Of a stretch of DNA of 41,330 bases, positions 15,101 to 22,227 are shown piece after piece (positions within the stretch are counted from its first letter, which is position 1; each line of letters begins with the position of its first letter). The notes beneath the pieces were generated by a model that did no database searches, was not told the origin of the DNA, and saw only the letters and a list, made by a program, of their open reading frames with translations. Source of the stretch: Thermoplasmatota archaeon (lineage in GTDB: Archaea; Thermoplasmatota; E2; DHVEG-1); the NCBI GenBank assembly GCA_030619765.1, contig JAUXAU010000020.1, positions 1 to 41,330 of the forward strand. Direction: 5' to 3'. The translations under genes were made by a program, and so were the position numbers.

Positions 15101-15387
15101 TGGACATTTGGACGCGGCTTTTTTCAACAGAAGGGGATCCGTGTCCAAGCACGTCCAAAAAGTTGGGATATAGTGGGACTTACTCCTGTTAATGCGTGAG
15201 AAAGATTAGCTGGGACGCTCTTTTCTCCGAGAGCGTCCCAGTGTCCCTTTTTTTTTCTATTTTTACGCGTGAGATAAAGAAAATATAGTAATAAAGTACA
15301 GAAAATTTAGGACATTTGGACGCAGCATTCTTTCAACAGAAGAAAAAAGCGCGTCCAAGCACATTTAAGCACGTGGGACACGGCTTT
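15101..15387. repeat. Inverted-repeat element C (word GTGTCCAAGCACGTCC), copy 1
   Basis: GGACATTTGGACGCGGC with CAACAGAAG occurs at 15101-15132 and again, as GGACATTTGGACGCAGC with CAACAGAAG, at 15309-15341. Each is followed by the inverted word (GTGTCCAAGCACGTCC or GCGTCCAAGCACATTT). In between lies a strong hairpin (15211-15240) and the block ACGCGTGAGA in an A/T-rich stretch. The right part (15237-15387) matches the element at 18195-18365 in the same orientation. Confidence 0.82.
15211..15256 (+). terminator. Perfect 11-bp hairpin with T-run
   Basis: TGGGACGCTCT (15211-15221) pairs perfectly with AGAGCGTCCCA (15230-15240) over an 8-base loop, and GTGTCCC then nine T residues follow. It looks like an intrinsic terminator on the plus strand. 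It may alternatively be only the inverted-word architecture of element C, since the stem contains the element's own word. Confidence 0.5.
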
Positions 15388-15455
15388 GAAAATTGAATAA
15401 CTCTCATATTTAAACTTAATTCACACATCGTGCTAATGATTTGCTGACATAATAA

Positions 15456-16113
15456 GTAACGACTTTTTAATACTTGAAAAAAAGATGTTACGAATTTATA
15501 TCTATTAGTAACAGCTTAACAGGTTTTTTTACATACTATGTATGGAAAAAAAAATAATATATATAGACGTAGTATGTAAAAAAAGTGATTAAGTTGTTAA
15601 ATGAGGATATTTAATAGTAGTAGGATGTGTAATAGGTTTTATTTTCGTGGATCTTCAAAAGTCGTTACCCAACATCTACGTAACGACTTAACGACTTTTT
15701 TGTATATTTTTTAGAAAGTTGGAGAATGCAAAAAACATAGTAAAGGAATAGCAAAATAACAGAATTTCGCAAAAAGGTATTATGTACATATCACCGATAA
15801 AATTCTGTTAAGCTACATATGAAACAAAATAAATGGTGAACATTAATCGAAATCGTGCCAATAGATAACAATTATTTCTTCGAGAAGTAACGACTTCTGG
15901 ATTTTTTGGAAAAAAAGTCGTTACCGCGTTTTTATAGAAGTAAATGTCTATTAAGTAACGACTTAACTTCTTTTTTCATACTATGGACCCTGAAGAAATA
16001 AAATATAGAAAGGTAGAGTACAAAAAAAGGCAATAAGTCGTTACTTTTAATGTTTTTATATCTGTTGGAAGTCGGTAACGACTTTTTTTCATGGATATCT
16101 CAAAAGTCGTTAC
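15456..16113. repeat. Inverted-repeat element D (word GTAACGAC)
   Basis: The word GTAACGAC starts at 15456, 15680, 15887, 15955 and 16075, and its complement GTCGTTAC at 15661, 15917, 16038 and 16106. That makes nine exact copies in about 660 bases, usually followed by CTTTTT or preceded by AAAAA. Two closely spaced pairs (15887/15917 and 16075/16106) form hairpins. An A/T centre around 15523-15583 is itself an inverted repeat (TTTTTTTACATACTATG against CGTAGTATGTAAAAAAA). The secondary motif appears as TTCTTCGAGAAG at 15876. Confidence 0.88.
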
Positions 16114-16186
16114 TTAATCAAGAAGCAAAAAATTATGTTATTTATTAGCACACTTAAAAATTCTTATATTTAAACTTAACTCACGA

Positions 16187-16525
16187 GTGTGTAGGGTTTG
16201 TGAAGGCTTTTGGTGTAGGCTTTTGCACGGATCCATTTTTTCTATAAGGAGAGTGTGTAGGGGTGTGTAGGGTGTGAAGGCTTCCAGGGTGCGGGGGGAG
16301 TGTAGGCTTGTTTCACGTTCATAGAAGATAGAACTTCAATTTTTATCTTTATCTTTATATATATAGTAAACCTACGCCATTTGCTCTACACGCCAGGGCG
16401 CACTCCGCAAGCCTTCACACCCTACACACCCCTACACGTCCTTCGAGAGAGAAAATAAAATTCTCAAAAACCCTACACCAAAAGCCTTCACAAAAAGCCA
16501 AAAGTCTACACAAAAACCCACAAAA
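16187..16525. repeat. Inverted-repeat element E (words GTGTAGG, GTGAAGGCTTT)
   Basis: Two nested perfect inverted repeats define the element. The inner arms are 29 bases each (16255-16283 and 16409-16437). The outer arms are 20 bases each (16200-16219, GTGAAGGCTTTTGGTGTAGG, and its complement at 16472-16491). The centre (16340-16372) is A/T-rich with TATATATATAG. The motif CTTCGAGAG follows the inner right arm. No ORF is supported. If transcribed, it would fold into a long hairpin. Confidence 0.92.
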
Positions 16526-16553
16526 TCGTGTTAATAAATGACATAATTAATAT

Positions 16554-16900
16554 ATGACGGCTTTTGGTAAAAATATGACGACTTTGTGACGGCTTTCATG
16601 ACGGCTTTTATTAGAAGTAGGTGACGGCTTTGACGGCTTTTTTTCCTTTTATATATACGTTTCGTAGGTTTAATCCAGCCTACGAGCTGGAGATATGGAG
16701 ATACTGGACCAGGTACTAGTATCCTTAAAAATTATTTTTAGCAAAAAAAGCAGTCAAGCCGTCATAACAAACCCTCACTCCGTCCCCGGTAAACCCGTCA
16801 CATCCGTCACATACTCTGTAAAAGCCGTCATAAAGCCGTCATAGTAATTTTCTCCAAGAGTTCTCTAAGTAAAAAAAGCCGTCATAAAAGCCGTCATTTT
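16554..16900. repeat. Inverted-repeat element F (word GTGACGGCTTT)
   Basis: About six copies of TGACGGCTTT or TGACGACTTT occupy 16554-16640 on the left. About seven copies of AAGCCGTCAT or CCGTCACAT occupy 16755-16898 on the right, in opposite orientation. The centre (16640-16735) holds TTTTATATATACG and a small hairpin-rich stretch. TTCTCCAAGAG (16850-16860) interrupts the right array. Confidence 0.9.
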
Positions 16901-16922
16901 TTTTCAAAAAAGTGTGAAAAGA

Positions 16923-17195
16923 CGTGAGAGATATACGATATCGATATACGATATACAAAGTACTATGTATGTATGTATAATAAAAACTATTATTATTATA
17001 AGGAGTAATTCCAAAAAACTCTATGCATACAATATACTTTTTAGAGATATACCATGAGTATATCTCTCACGCAGAGCTATACAAAAAATTAAAATGGAGA
17101 TATACACATAAAACTTAAAAAGTCCAGCGATGGACTTTAAAAAAGGGATGTCCTGGCAGAAAATTAAGGCTAGACCTTAACAAAAAGTCTAATCC
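16923..17195 (+). repeat. Element G (word GAGATATAC), inverted partner at 12935-13172
   Basis: Blocks in order are: a palindrome-like GATATACGATATCGATATAC, AGTACTATGTATGTATGTAT, an A/T centre with TATAAGGAGTAAT, four GAGATATAC-type words, and finally AAAATTAAGGCTAGACCTTA and ACAAAAAGTCTAA. The same order is found on the minus strand 3.7 kb away. The word differs in type from the neighbours, so G may be an unrelated element that shares only the layout. Confidence 0.8.
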
Positions 17196-17226
17196 ATGTG
17201 ATTTTTACATAACTCCGTGCAAAAAG

Positions 17227-17594
17227 GTGTAGGCTTTTGGGTGTAGGGTTTTTTATTCCAAGAGTTCTTGATAGAAATAAAGGTATGGATTGATGTAGGC
17301 TTTGGTGTAGGCTTTTATAGGAGTGGGTGTAGGCTTTGCAAGCTTTGAGGATGGACGCGGATGCACGTCTATGTCTACGTACGCCTATCTTTATTATATA
17401 TATAAATAAATAAAATTATAACATAACATAGTAAAAAGTAAGTAAAGTCGTCACTTTGTCGTACCCCTATACGTATTCAAAGCCTGCAAAGCCTACACCC
17501 ACTCCTATAAAAGCTTGCACCAAAGCTTTCACCCACTCTCTCCTCCATAAACTCTCCTAATAAAAAAGCCTACACCAAAGCCTTCACTTTAAGC
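17227..17594. repeat. Inverted-repeat element E' (word GTGTAGGCTTT)
   Basis: Left-side copies of GTGTAGGCTTT are at 17227, 17295, 17305 and 17328. Inverted copies (AAAGCCTACACC and variants such as AAAGCTTTCACC) fill 17480-17594. A perfect inverted repeat of 30 bases per arm lies at 17311-17340 and 17485-17514. The A/T centre is 17385-17450. Arms share words with element E but not its exact arm sequence, so E and E' are relatives, not recent copies. Confidence 0.92.
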
Positions 17595-17766
17595 CCATAT
17601 CGTGATAATGAACGACATACACTTACATACATGCCTTCCTCCTCGGAGATTGCAAATCTTACCCTTTCTTCGGGAAACCTTTCACCAAATCTTTCACTTT
17701 TATCTTCCCCAAGAATCCTTCCAGTAAAAACCTTTCACGACAACTATGCACAAATGAATGCTTTTA

Positions 17767-17985
17767 TGAACACTTAGTGAACACTTTAGTGAACACTTTT
17801 CTCCGAGAGATGAACACAATGAACACTCTGCGCTTTACACACACACTTGCATGTATATTATATAGTACTTCTTTTTATTAGAAAATAAGGGTTAATAAAA
17901 ACGGAAGTGTTCATTGTGTTCACCCCTCGAAGGAAAGTATTCATAAAAGTGTTCATAAAGTGTTCACCGTAGTGTTCACTTTGTA
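17767..17985. repeat. Inverted-repeat element H (word GTGAACACTTT)
   Basis: The left side has TGAACACTT words at 17767, 17777 and 17789, then TTTCTCCGAGAG. A perfect 17-base arm at 17811-17827 matches 17906-17922. Inverted words (GTGTTCAT, GTGTTCAC) continue to 17985. The centre is A/T-rich (TATATTATATAGTAC). Just left, at 17665-17740, a run of CTTTCAC words looks like a half-element of the same kind. Confidence 0.88.
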
Positions 17986-18194
17986 CGGTTAAACATTTAC
18001 AAAGTTAAGTCCCAAACAAAAACTTTGAATGCCCAATTGGTTCTATTAATTCAATCTTAGGTATTTTTTCAATCTCAAGTATATACGTCCCTTTATTGAT
18101 TTTCTTTGAATTACGTTCGCTCATATGATTTCATGCCTTTTTATGTGTTTTTGTGCATTCATTTTTCACATTTTTCGCTTATTTTCTAGCACCC

Positions 18195-18365
18195 TGGACA
18201 CGGATCCCTTCTATGTGTCCCAGTGTCCAACCTTTTTCTATATACACGCGTGAGAAAAGAAAAATATAACAATAATATAGAGAAATTCTTGGACACGTGG
18301 ACACGAGGTCTTTTCAACAGAAGGAAATCCCGTGTCCAAGCACGTCCCAGCACATTGGACACGGG
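18195..18365. repeat. Inverted-repeat element C', second copy of element C
   Basis: The order CCCAGTGTCC, TTTTTCTA, ACGCGTGAGA, A/T stretch, GGACACGTGGACACG, CAACAGAAG, GTGTCCAAGCACGTCC, CACATTGGACACGG repeats that of 15237-15387 in the same orientation. The two copies bracket elements D to H. Its right edge abuts the remains of a winged-helix gene at 18368. Confidence 0.85.
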
Positions 18366-18367
18366 TA

Positions 18368-18469
18368 GATGATACTGAATTGGTAAAAGCAACCAATCAG
18401 CAGCTGGAGAATCTCATCGCTTATAATCTTATCAAAAGATGTAATGGGAAAATCATATGGGTAAAATAG
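18368..18469 (+). pseudogene. C-terminal fragment of a winged-helix protein
   Basis: Immediately after element C' an open frame reads DDTELVKATNQQLENLIAYN, LIKRCNGKIIWVK and stops at 18469. The text looks like the recognition helix and wing of a winged-helix regulator (helix, then LIKR...GKIIWV). No start or N-terminal part exists to the left, where element C' lies. The gene seems to have been cut by insertion or recombination of the element. Confidence 0.5.
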
Positions 18470-18571
18470 GTGGTTGTCAAATTAGTGAATATTGGAACTG
18501 GTATGGTATCTTATGGTGGGAAAAATCTGTTACCTATGTAAGGAGTAAAACCCAATGGTTACTAGAGGATT

Positions 18572-18766
18572 TTATTTCTCTTCTAACATACGGGAAAAAA
18601 AATTATCGATTTCGGAATGATCACCTATTGATGGATCTTTTATTCTCATTTCCTCTTCTAATCTATAAATCTCGTATAACATACGAAAAATTATCCGGAT
18701 GTCACCAAGATCCATCCCAGCGCAATGCTGATCACGGAACTTTATAAATTCTGGACTATACTCCAT
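18572..18766 (-). CDS. Small acidic helical protein, 64 aa
   Basis: The product (MEYSPEFIKFRDQHCAGMDL, GDIRIIFRMLYEIYRLEEEM, RIKDPSIGDHSEIDNFFSRM) is helical and charged with no recognised domain. AAGGAG stands at good Shine-Dalgarno distance before the ATG, which is the main reason to call it. A longer plus-strand frame over the same bases (18457-18747) has no such signal and is not counted. Confidence 0.55.
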   Translation of the reverse strand: MEYSPEFIKFRDQHCAGMDLGDIRIIFRMLYEIYRLEEEMRIKDPSIGDHSEIDNFFSRMLEEK

Positions 18767-19026
18767 TATAATTTCTCCTTATTTTCTCTACTCTAAATCT
18801 TTTTATTTCTCCTTCACCACTATATTCGATATACTAAATTCTTTAATGTTTTCCTCACAACACCTCAATGCTTTTTGTGTGCAATACAGACACCTGAAAC
18901 TATCAGCATTATTTATCTGTTATCTATGGGATATCCTCACCAGATAAACTATATCATTTGATGCTTATCTTTAAACTTTAAGTACCTACTACCTTATAAG
19001 GTTTTTTAGGACATTCTGTAAATCTA

Positions 19027-20379
19027 TCATAAGGAACAAGTGATTTCCAGGCGTGTTTGTTGTTTGTGCATTTCTTCAACTTTTTTCTTAATTCCCTCTA
19101 ATATTTTGCGTATCTTCTCCTTGAACTCTGGGTTGTTGTAAAATTCGTGCATGAACGCATCAATATCTGTATTCATGAGGATATCTTGCATCTGGTATGC
19201 TGCAAATGGTTTAACTTTCTGCTCAACGCCTGTTATTTTCCCATTCAGTTGCCTGTAATTCCCTTCTATTTGTACATACTGCTTTTTTACCGTCATTAAT
19301 TCTTCTTCTAACTTTAATATTTTATTTCCCATCGCTAGCTCTTTTTTCCCTTGCTCTTGTTTATATTTTTCGAATTTTTCTTGCTGCTCAGGATCTTCAC
19401 CTGTTTCAAATACAAGTAAGTTATTAACACCCTTTTTGTAAAAATCTGCTAATTTCCCCTCATCAAACCTCTTATATGCATGGTCAAGATACCCGGCATG
19501 ACCTACAAGGCATCCAATAACCGATTCAGGTATGCCGGCCGCTGCCATATTCGTATCAAAATACTTACGGAGAGTGTGAAAATGCAACCGACGAAAACCC
19601 GTCGATTTATCTTTCTGATCCAACCCTGATTTTTTCAATAGGCGCAGCCACATTGTATTAGTAGTGGCATCCGACATAGGAAAAAGTCTTTCATCTTTTG
19701 GATCCTTGCCGCATTTTAGAGATTTTGATTTTCGCACCGCTGAATCAAGATAATCATCTCTTTCCTTTATCCATGCTTTTACAGCATCTTTTGCCTCGTT
19801 ACTCATGAATGTAAGCCGCGGCTTATGATTTTTAGTAATGGCTGCCGGTAAATAAATCCGCACAGGATCTTTATCGAAATCAATATCGGATTCTGTTAGC
19901 TTAAGTATAGCACCAATACGTATACCACTACTCGAAGCCAACAAACCCAAAGCACGTGCTTTAGTCTCGCCATGTTGTAAAATCTGTTTCAACTCCTCAC
20001 GAGTAGGGGCAGCATCAATTGTCAACGTTTCATGACTACTGCCTCCCATTCGCTTGATCCTCTTCCACACATTAGGCTGCAAAAAAACCCCGTTATCCTC
20101 AAGAAAAATCTTAACACGCGAAACACACATCGCTCTAGTGAGCGGCGCTAAATCTTTAATGGCCTTTACAGGTAAACCATTTTTTGCCTTTCTTTTTATC
20201 TTTCTGTTTTCCGATGTATAATACGTCATCATATCTTTTCCATAGTTATGTTTTTTGTTACTGAAGTATGTGTTAGGATCGGCATCAATTATCTCAAAGT
20301 ACATATGCAATATCCGCCTAGCATCATTCCTCGTTCTTTCAGCAGGATACTGGTTTACGAATTCCTCAATTTTGTTCAT
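19027..20379 (-). CDS. Tyrosine recombinase with C-terminal coiled coil (Int1)
   Basis: The 450 residues contain an N-terminal core-binding domain (about 1-105) and a catalytic domain (about 115-325). The catalytic domain has the arginine in SSGIRIGAILKL, the lysine region TKNHKPRLTF, the HxxR box FHTLRKYFDT, the late histidine in LVGHAGYLDHAY and the nucleophile tyrosine in LADFYKKGVN. A long charged coiled coil follows (about 335-440; KFEKYKQEQGKKELAMGNKI, EEELMTVKKQYVQIEGNYRQ). All active-site residues are present, so it should be active. It is related to archaeal XerA/SSV-type integrases; the tail is extra. A strong palindrome lies 36 bases upstream. Confidence 0.9.
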   Translation of the reverse strand: MNKIEEFVNQYPAERTRNDARRILHMYFEIIDADPNTYFSNKKHNYGKDMMTYYTSENRKIKRKAKNGLPVKAIKDLAPLTRAMCVSRVKIFLEDNGVFLQPNVWKRIKRMGGSSHETLTIDAAPTREELKQILQHGETKARALGLLASSSGIRIGAILKLTESDIDFDKDPVRIYLPAAITKNHKPRLTFMSNEAKDAVKAWIKERDDYLDSAVRKSKSLKCGKDPKDERLFPMSDATTNTMWLRLLKKSGLDQKDKSTGFRRLHFHTLRKYFDTNMAAAGIPESVIGCLVGHAGYLDHAYKRFDEGKLADFYKKGVNNLLVFETGEDPEQQEKFEKYKQEQGKKELAMGNKILKLEEELMTVKKQYVQIEGNYRQLNGKITGVEQKVKPFAAYQMQDILMNTDIDAFMHEFYNNPEFKEKIRKILEGIKKKVEEMHKQQTRLEITCSL

Positions 20380-20414
20380 AAAATATGATATAAACTATTT
20401 CATATATAAAATTA

Positions 20415-20456
20415 CGGTTAACGAAAAACGTTAATTTTAACGTTTTTCGTTAACCG
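20415..20456. repeat. 42-bp near-perfect palindrome upstream of Int1
   Basis: Two 20-base arms (CGGTTAACGAAAAACGTTAA and its exact complement) are separated by only TT. It lies 36 bases before the ATG of Int1, and the out-of-frame tail of Int2 ends inside it. Candidates are an operator for Int1 or the core of a recombination site. As RNA it would form an extended hairpin. Confidence 0.9.
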
Positions 20457-20577
20457 ACACCTATCAATGATAGCTGGTCATCTTTTCTTTTTCTACTTTT
20501 GCTTATTTCTTTCAACTTTTTCTGTAGACCGATAATCTTCTGTTTCAGGCTTGCGGTTTCTCTGTATTCTCTTCCAA
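20450..20577 (-). pseudogene. Frameshifted C-terminal tail of Int2
   Basis: In a second frame after the stop of the next gene upstream, the minus strand encodes IIGREYRETASLKQKIIGLQ and KKLKEISKSRKRKDDQLSLI, ending at 20450. This is a coiled-coil sequence like the tails of Int1 and Int3. One base gained or lost near 20580 would join it to Int2, so Int2 once had the same tail. Confidence 0.65.
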
Positions 20578-21330
20578 TTATTCCTGCACATTGGTAGGAT
20601 CTGCCGGTTCAAATATTGTTACGACAGGCATCGCTTTCTTGTAAAGCTCTCCTAACGTTTTAGTGTCCCAATGCATATCTTTGGTCGAGGGATCAATAGT
20701 ATGCCCCATTAAATAGGCAACTGCACCGGCTGGCATTGATGTGATGTTGGAGCGGAAAAATTTTCTGAAAGTATGCAGATTATATTTGTACCGGTAACCA
20801 TATTCCATCTTGTCTGCATATCCTGAGTCACGGAGCATTTTCTGCATCATTGCCCGTGATGTATTCCAAGAATATGGAAACACCCGTATGTCCTCTACAT
20901 CTTTTGTTGTTTTTTCCATTTTAGGTATATTGGAAACAGAGTGAGAGACCTTCTTTAGGTATTGCCCTCTGATCTTTAGCCATTCCTTGACACTTTCTGC
21001 TGCTTCACGAGACAAAAATGTGATGCGCTGCTTATTGTCCATGCGATATTCCCCTCTTACGGTAACCGATACCAGATCATTGTTGAAATCTATGTCATCC
21101 AACACGAGTTGCAATGCTTCGCCAACCCTTAGGCCGCTACTGATCAATGTTAGAAACAGTGATCTTTGCCTCAGGTTCGCATGTTGAAGCATGGTCCTTA
21201 ATTCTGCTTTCGTGAATATTGGCTGCCTAATGTTCTTGGTTCTGGATCCTGTAGCCTCAATATTTTCTTCCTTGTTTCCTTCTGTCATGATAATGCAATA
21301 TAACAGAGAGCAATTAAACCTTTCCCCCAA
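20578..21330 (-). CDS. Tyrosine recombinase catalytic domain, N-terminally truncated (Int2)
   Basis: Of the recombinase only the catalytic domain remains. The arginine lies in SSGLRVGEALQL, the lysine-side strand in YRMDNKQRITFL, the HxxR box in LHTFRKFFRS, the late histidine in YLMGHTIDPS and the tyrosine in LGELYKKAMP. The core-binding domain (about 100 residues in Int1 and Int3) is missing, and the start (MGERF or, 14 codons later, MTEGN) is arbitrary. The coiled-coil tail has been cut off by a frameshift. It probably cannot work alone. The catalytic residues are intact, so decay is recent or partial. Confidence 0.72.
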   Translation of the reverse strand: MGERFNCSLLYCIIMTEGNKEENIEATGSRTKNIRQPIFTKAELRTMLQHANLRQRSLFLTLISSGLRVGEALQLVLDDIDFNNDLVSVTVRGEYRMDNKQRITFLSREAAESVKEWLKIRGQYLKKVSHSVSNIPKMEKTTKDVEDIRVFPYSWNTSRAMMQKMLRDSGYADKMEYGYRYKYNLHTFRKFFRSNITSMPAGAVAYLMGHTIDPSTKDMHWDTKTLGELYKKAMPVVTIFEPADPTNVQE

Positions 21331-21572
21331 ACGGTTTCAATAATGTTGAATAGTGCTCCAATTTTAAGAGGAAATACACACAAATTTGAGTATAGACTTA
21401 TAGTTAAGCGCAAGGTGAAATAAAGGTTCAACTCTTTTCAATCATTTTTGCCTTGTTTTTTCTCTCTTTTATTAGGATCATTAAGTGAATAGACTATTAA
21501 TAGTCCATTAATAGACTACGTGTATGGATGATGACATAGCGAAGATGCTAAAATTTCTAAACCTCTTTTAAA

Positions 21573-21603
21573 CTATTAGTTTAACGAAAGGTTTAACCAT
21601 TAG
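21573..21603. other. Candidate recombination core, orientation 1
   Basis: The 31 bases begin CTATTAGTTTAACGAAAGGT and end in CATTAG. Their complement is found, with few changes, at 22197-22227, and both are followed by the same direct repeat (AGTTAAAG-AGAAAAAGAGGG). So the core is inverted while its right flank is not, as expected of a site acted on by a tyrosine recombinase. Confidence 0.55.
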
Positions 21604-21672
21604 TTAAAGGAGAAAAAGAGGGTTGTAAGGGTGGTTATTTTAGGCTAATTTTTTCAGTTCTTCAATCATTTT
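21602..21672 (+). repeat. Direct repeat, left copy (partner 22226-22295)
   Basis: The block AGTTAAAGGAGAAAAAGAGG, GTTGTAAGGGTGGTTATTTT, then AGGCTAATTTTTTCAGTTCT is repeated 624 bases on with few changes. The right half is the 3' end of a recombinase gene on the minus strand; in the right copy that gene is the intact Int3. Confidence 0.85.
21640..21669 (-). pseudogene. 3'-end remnant of a recombinase (last nine codons)
   Basis: On the minus strand the frame reads MIEELKKLA and stops, matching LIEELKKLPK at the end of Int3. It lies inside the left direct repeat. Only the tail is left. Confidence 0.6.
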
Positions 21673-21990
21673 TAGCCGGTTTTATCTTCCTTTATTGTAA
21701 TCATTACCAATGCAATCTTCTTCTTATGAGCTACCGAGTGTCTTTTAAACTTCAATTTTGCATTCGCCGGTATCCCTGCTAGTTTTAAGGCACTCTCCAA
21801 TGTCCCGGCATCGATATGGAGCCATATGCCACCCGTAGGCGTGCCATTAGTCTTGCGAACCCTACGTACTTGCTTTTATCCACTCCCTCTTCTCTATGGC
21901 CATAATATCGCCTGATGTTGTAACATCAACCTTTACTGTTTCTTTTCCTCATTTTCACCAGCTCGTATCGTGATAATTCTTGCTGGTATG
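21672..21990 (-). pseudogene. Frameshifted gene of unknown family
   Basis: Three successive frames on the minus strand give one coherent protein: IPARIITIRAGENEEKK, then VDVTTSGDIMAIEKREWIKAS, then KQVRRVRKTNGTPTGGIWLH, IDAGTLESALKLAGIPANAK, LKFKRHSVAHKKKIALVMIT. The text is protein-like throughout and is broken only by frameshifts near 21865 and 21930. No family is recognised. It fills the 624-base segment between the two direct repeats and was probably a small passenger gene. Confidence 0.6.
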
Positions 21991-22169
21991 CTATATAAGA
22001 ATATCGTGTCAAAATGTCAAAATGAAAAAACACCATTGCAACTATGTTTTACCATTGTAATCTCTTTTTCTTGGATGCATGCTTGAATTTAATATGATTC
22101 GCTTAAGAAGTTTTTACCTCTTGATTTCTTATCTCTATTCAGATTGATGGTATGGATAGGGGCATATCG

Positions 22170-22199
22170 TTAAGCTAATTTTTTCAGCCTTTTGCCCAA
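22170..22199 (-). pseudogene. Second recombinase 3'-end remnant (last nine codons)
   Basis: The minus strand reads LGKRLKKLA and stops at 22170, in DNA (AAGCTAATTTTTTCAG) that matches the end of Int3 and the remnant at 21640. It ends next to the inverted core at 22197-22227. Confidence 0.5.
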
Positions 22200-22227
22200 T
22201 TAGTTAAACTTTTCGTTAAACTAATAG
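22197..22227. other. Candidate recombination core, orientation 2
   Basis: The stretch CAATTAGTTAAACTTTTCGT and following bases to CTAATAG is the complement of 21573-21603 with few mismatches. It abuts the right copy of the direct repeat and lies 31 bases past the 3' end of Int3. Confidence 0.55.

Noticed and set aside
18457-18747. 96-codon plus-strand frame
   Set aside because: It overlaps a minus-strand frame that has AAGGAG before its ATG, and its text lacks coding character.
20415-20456. tRNA-gene attachment site
   Set aside because: No tRNA-like clover-leaf or T-loop sequence was seen here or elsewhere in the window.
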